Source of the DNA: Paenibacillus sp. FSL H8-0537
Lineage (GTDB): Bacteria; Bacillota; Bacilli; Paenibacillales; Paenibacillaceae
Direction: 5' to 3'
DNA: 64,000 nt
Assembly (NCBI RefSeq): GCF_038051995.1
Contig: NZ_CP150290.1
Location: 731,501 to 795,500 of the forward strand
The stretch's first letter is position 1, and each line of letters starts with the position of its first letter. Position numbers and translations under genes: made by a program. Of the stretch, positions 61,057 to 64,000 are shown one piece after another. The notes under the pieces are model-generated. The model was not told the DNA's origin and ran no database searches. It saw only the letters and a list, made by a program, of their open reading frames with translations.

Positions 61057-61806
61057 ATGAAAATCTTTTTTATTACAGGCACGTCTAGAGGGATTGGGGA
61101 AGCATTGGCGGAGCAATTGATGGCAGAGGATCATCATTTATTTTGCCTATCGCGGGCGGAGAATGGACAGCTGATTGAGCAGGCGGTTCGCAGCAAGACG
61201 AGTATGACTTATTATCCTTTTGATTTGAATCAGCTGCTGCAAATTGAGCCTATGTTCACGGCGTTATTCAGCATGATTCCGCAGGACAAAGAAATAACAG
61301 GCTTCTATTTAATTAATAATGCGGGGATGCTGGCTCCAGTGGCACCAATCGAACAGAACCCAGCTCAAAGCATGATTGAAAATGTGAACATTAATTTGCT
61401 CGCTCCGATGATTATTACTGCGAATTTCCTCAAGCTTACAAAGGACTATGAAGGGGATAAGCGGATTATGAATATTTCCTCCGGTTCTGCCCGCTATTTG
61501 CTGCCTTCGCAAAGCTGTTACAGCACATCGAAAGCGGGTTTGGACTCCTTTTCCAAAAGCGTGAGCTTGGAGCAGCTGAACCAGCCGTATCCGGCAAAGG
61601 TGGTTTCCGTCTATCCGGGGATGATTGATACCCAAATGCAAGCTGAGATGCGTTCGGTACCCAAGGCGGATTTCCCCTACGTTGATCAATTCATTCAAAT
61701 CGCGGAAGAGGGCAAGCTGCAGACCCCAGAATATACGGCGGCAAAATTAATTGAGCTGCTGTTTAGCGAAGATTTTGGCAGCAACGTCGTGGTTGAAAAC
61801 TTATAA
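61057..61806 (+). CDS. Short-chain dehydrogenase, YueD (benzil/sepiapterin reductase)-like
   Basis: ATG 61057 follows GGGAGG. The 249-residue protein has TGTSRGIG, NNAG, catalytic Ser in NISSGSARY and YSTSK. The overall pattern (FFITGTSRGIGEALAEQLMA, VYPGMIDTQMQAEMRS) is like Bacillus YueD, a benzil reductase related to sepiapterin reductases. Regulation by the linked TetR protein is likely. Confidence 0.9.
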   Translation: MKIFFITGTSRGIGEALAEQLMAEDHHLFCLSRAENGQLIEQAVRSKTSMTYYPFDLNQLLQIEPMFTALFSMIPQDKEITGFYLINNAGMLAPVAPIEQNPAQSMIENVNINLLAPMIITANFLKLTKDYEGDKRIMNISSGSARYLLPSQSCYSTSKAGLDSFSKSVSLEQLNQPYPAKVVSVYPGMIDTQMQAEMRSVPKADFPYVDQFIQIAEEGKLQTPEYTAAKLIELLFSEDFGSNVVVENL

Positions 61807-61871
61807 TCTATGAGAGAGAATCATTAACATTTATAAAAAAGGGAAAGTGCTCGGTTGAGTACAGTGGGCAG

Positions 61872-61897
61872 AAGCCGATGCCGAAGCATCGGCTTTG
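61872..61897. terminator. Hairpin between convergent genes
   Basis: Stem AAGCCGATG (61872-61880) / CATCGGCTT (61887-61895). The T-run is short; a weak terminator at best. Confidence 0.5.
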
Positions 61898-61916
61898 CCT
61901 ACACAAATGGCCGAGG

Positions 61917-63398
61917 CTACTGCTTTGCTACCATCGCCTTGAGCTCTGACAACAACTGGTCCAACTGACCGTATTCCTGTACCATCGTATGTATCTTCAC
62001 ATCCTGCGTCTCCATACTAGCATGAACCTCTTCAACGGAAGCCATGTTCTGTTCAGTCGTAGCAGCAATATTGACCATCTCATCGGCCATGCTTGCATAA
62101 CGCTCATGCAGATCACCCGCAGAACTGCCTACTGTATCAGAGTGCTGCCTCACGAGCTCCATATTTTCGCTGATGCGATCAATAAGCTGCTGTAACTGAA
62201 GTGAAACATCCCTGCTGGTTGTCACTGCTGCTTGTCCACTTGTTACCTGCACGTGAACAGCACTGATTTGCGAACGAATACCAGCTAAAATCGTAGTAAT
62301 TTCGTGTGCCGCAGCTCTTGAGTTATCGGCAAGCTTACGTACCTCGTCGGATACGACTGCAAAGCCTTTGCCATGCTCGCCTGCTCGTGCTGCTTCAATA
62401 GCGGCATTAAGCGACAGCAGATTCGTTTGCTCTGCAATCTCGCTAATCGTTCCGACAATCGAGCTTACGCGATCATTTTGCTCATTAAGCTGGTTCATCA
62501 TTTCGACTGTATGCATGATGATTGCTCTAACATGCTCAATCTCGCCTGATAATGCAGCCATTTGATCCCGATTCTCCACGGTCAATGCGGCATTGTCCGC
62601 TGAATATTGTCGCAGCAGTTCCGTTCCATTAAGCAAGCGCTTGACAGCTGTGTCTATTATCTGGGTCGTATCGCTAATATTCATAATGGTTCCCGTCTGT
62701 GTCTCAATGGCAGCCGACATGGCCGAGAAGGTCACCGTCACCTCTTTGGAGATTTCACCGGTTGAACGAACCGTCGCTTGCTGGCTGCTGCTGAACTCGG
62801 TAAGCACAAGAATCGAGGATTTCAGCTTGGTAAGCAGCTCCTCCGCCATATCCTTGGAGGCTTCTGCCTCGCGATGCTTGTCTGTAACCTGCTTCTGCAG
62901 CCGCTGGGTGAAGCTGGCCGAGAATGCCAGCGTCCCTGTTGCAAACATTAAATACAAATACAAATAGACGAGTGATTCTCCTGGGAATAGCTTAGGCTGA
63001 AGCACGGGGTTCATAAATAAATAAGTGCTCAGCGCTGCTCCCAGTATGCCTGTGAAAATAATAGGCCGATAATCGGCGTACAAGGTGATGATTGCGAGAT
63101 TAACATAAACAATAAAATAAGTGCTTACGACTGGATTTGGATCGGAAATGATAAGAAAGGAGACAATTATCGTTAAAATGCACGGAACCATATACTTAAT
63201 ATAGTCTGTAAGGATACCCCTATAAGTCATAAAAGTGACGACAGCACTCGTTCCGCCTCCAACGGAGGCAAGAAAAAGAATCATATTTTTATCCAGACCG
63301 ATAACAATATCTGTGGTAACTCCTAGAACGAGCACACTCCAAAGAATTTTTATTAACAATCGGTTCCGCTTATCAAGCTCCGTTAGTACTCTCTTCAT
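61917..63398 (-). CDS. Methyl-accepting chemotaxis protein with multi-pass membrane sensor
   Basis: ATG 63398 ([20 protein letters not shown]) has AAAGGTGG about 10 bases upstream; the frame opens at 63410. The 493-residue protein has about six membrane helices in residues 15-185 with no extracellular domain of note, then a cytoplasmic signalling coiled coil. The hairpin tip is [20 protein letters not shown], then [18 protein letters not shown]. No HAMP is obvious. It would sense a membrane or intracellular cue and pass it to CheW/CheA. It is close in form to other Paenibacillus multi-TM receptors. Confidence 0.92.
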   Translation of the reverse strand: MKRVLTELDKRNRLLIKILWSVLVLGVTTDIVIGLDKNMILFLASVGGGTSAVVTFMTYRGILTDYIKYMVPCILTIIVSFLIISDPNPVVSTYFIVYVNLAIITLYADYRPIIFTGILGAALSTYLFMNPVLQPKLFPGESLVYLYLYLMFATGTLAFSASFTQRLQKQVTDKHREAEASKDMAEELLTKLKSSILVLTEFSSSQQATVRSTGEISKEVTVTFSAMSAAIETQTGTIMNISDTTQIIDTAVKRLLNGTELLRQYSADNAALTVENRDQMAALSGEIEHVRAIIMHTVEMMNQLNEQNDRVSSIVGTISEIAEQTNLLSLNAAIEAARAGEHGKGFAVVSDEVRKLADNSRAAAHEITTILAGIRSQISAVHVQVTSGQAAVTTSRDVSLQLQQLIDRISENMELVRQHSDTVGSSAGDLHERYASMADEMVNIAATTEQNMASVEEVHASMETQDVKIHTMVQEYGQLDQLLSELKAMVAKQ

Positions 63399-63439
63399 CC
63401 TCAAATCCACCTTTTTATAATTTGTACAGCTAAGCCGAT

Positions 63440-64000
63440 TCAGTTCTGGATTCCTGCGTTGCTAGCGTGTGCAGTGAAAACGGTCTGCTGCGAATAGGAA
63501 AGCCAAGCATATTTTTGTTTGTTTGAATACATTTGCTCTACATTAATTACCATTGGAACGACATAATCGCCTTTGTAAAATACCTTCTCGCCAAGCTTCT
63601 CCAATGGCACCTTGAAGGTAACCCGCAATGCCCTAAAAAATACAGGCTCCAGCAACGAAACAAAATATTTGATCTGCCGTTCCTCCGCACTGTAGATAAG
63701 GGAGGAAAGCAGCTCAGTTATGTATTGCTGCCCTCGATACGGCTTTAATAAGGCTATTTTGTCAATTTCCGCAATTTCTCCCTGTGCGCGCATCAGCTCC
63801 GGGTGCTCCTGAAACAATCCGGCTTCGTTAATCGTGCTTGCAGCACTATACGGCTTGATCTCAGCCGTGCCTACATAATGGCCCTCCGCCGTGATAATCA
63901 TAAGTCGCTCCAGTGCTTGAGCGGAAAACTCAAGATCAAATCCTTTTTCCCTCCAGACGGTTGTCCAAACACCATTAAACATCGCTAGCTCCAGCTCATT
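63440..64000 (-). CDS. GNAT-like acyltransferase, possibly 5'-truncated by window edge
   Basis: A Met at 63982 gives 180 residues, but the frame stays open to the window edge (codons reading NELELA before the Met), so the true start may lie beyond 64000. Patterns [20 protein letters not shown] and [16 protein letters not shown] resemble the acyl-CoA binding core of GNAT or autoinducer-synthase-like proteins. It lies upstream of the chemotaxis gene on the same strand with a 41-base gap. The family is only moderately certain. Confidence 0.6.
   Translation of the reverse strand, partial: NELELAMFNGVWTTVWREKGFDLEFSAQALERLMIITAEGHYVGTAEIKPYSAASTINEAGLFQEHPELMRAQGEIAEIDKIALLKPYRGQQYITELLSSLIYSAEERQIKYFVSLLEPVFFRALRVTFKVPLEKLGEKVFYKGDYVVPMVINVEQMYSNKQKYAWLSYSQQTVFTAHASNAGIQN

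Overview
The window looks like chromosomal DNA of a soil Firmicute of the Paenibacillus type. The reasons are the moderate GC content, strong AGGAGG-like ribosome binding sites with frequent GTG/TTG starts, two YesM/YesN two-component systems beside LplB/LplC/LplA-type sugar importers that lack an ATPase, an SLH-domain surface protein, a secreted pectate lyase, and AraC regulators fused to siderophore-binding domains. I saw no rRNA, tRNA, CRISPR array or prophage.

Layout. 0-1.3 kb: 3'-truncated AraC/siderophore-binding fusion (minus strand) behind a short AraC remnant. 1.6-3.8 kb: AT-rich three-gene island (XRE-like repressor, ImmA/IrrE metallopeptidase, PIN-domain protein) with its own operator, promoter and terminator. 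4.1-5.6 kb: a Prp-like protein without catalytic residues, translationally coupled to a protein with a PcrA-type Tudor tail, then a cysteine hydrolase. 5.6-7.2 kb: an apparently intact IS3-family element inserted in a structured dispersed repeat. 7.2-12.4 kb: small unknown proteins, a broken AraC gene, a secreted PPC-domain protein, an MFS exporter. 12.5-19.8 kb: first iron cluster (AraC/lipoprotein read-through ORF, nitroreductase-like enzyme, AraC-SBP fusion, lipoprotein SBP, FhuF-like reductase). 20-23 kb: MazG-like and LOG housekeeping enzymes, GNAT, APH-like kinase. 23.3-25.5 kb: pectate lyase. 25.6-31.7 kb: a duplicated TetR/short-chain-dehydrogenase module with an old yellow enzyme and an MDR oxidoreductase; a roughly 0.7 kb TIR-bounded element lies between the second operator and its likely target. 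31.8-33 kb: SLH protein. 33-41.7 kb and 45.4-52.6 kb: two sugar-importer/two-component modules, separated by ABC-F, GNAT and HD-domain genes. 53-59.4 kb: second iron cluster (PchR-like regulator, two lipoprotein SBPs, a DUF1963 protein, a second AraC/lipoprotein read-through ORF). 59.6-64 kb: GIY-YIG protein, TetR-SDR pair, methyl-accepting chemotaxis protein, GNAT-like protein.

How it works together. Seven Fur-box-like sites sit in or before the iron genes, so these are probably iron-starvation genes. The window holds five full-length siderophore-family AraC regulators, one broken AraC gene and at least seven siderophore-binding domains, but no FecCD-type permease and no ATPase; the binding proteins must use transport machinery encoded elsewhere, or some act as sensors.

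The most unusual features are: (1) two AraC genes with no stop codon that run in frame through a Fur box into a lipoprotein SBP with its own start; (2) the XRE-ImmA-PIN island; (3) the catalytically dead Prp homologue coupled to a Tudor-tail protein; (4) the TIR-bounded element separating a TetR operator from its target gene; (5) a nested-hairpin repeat in three copies, one split by the IS.
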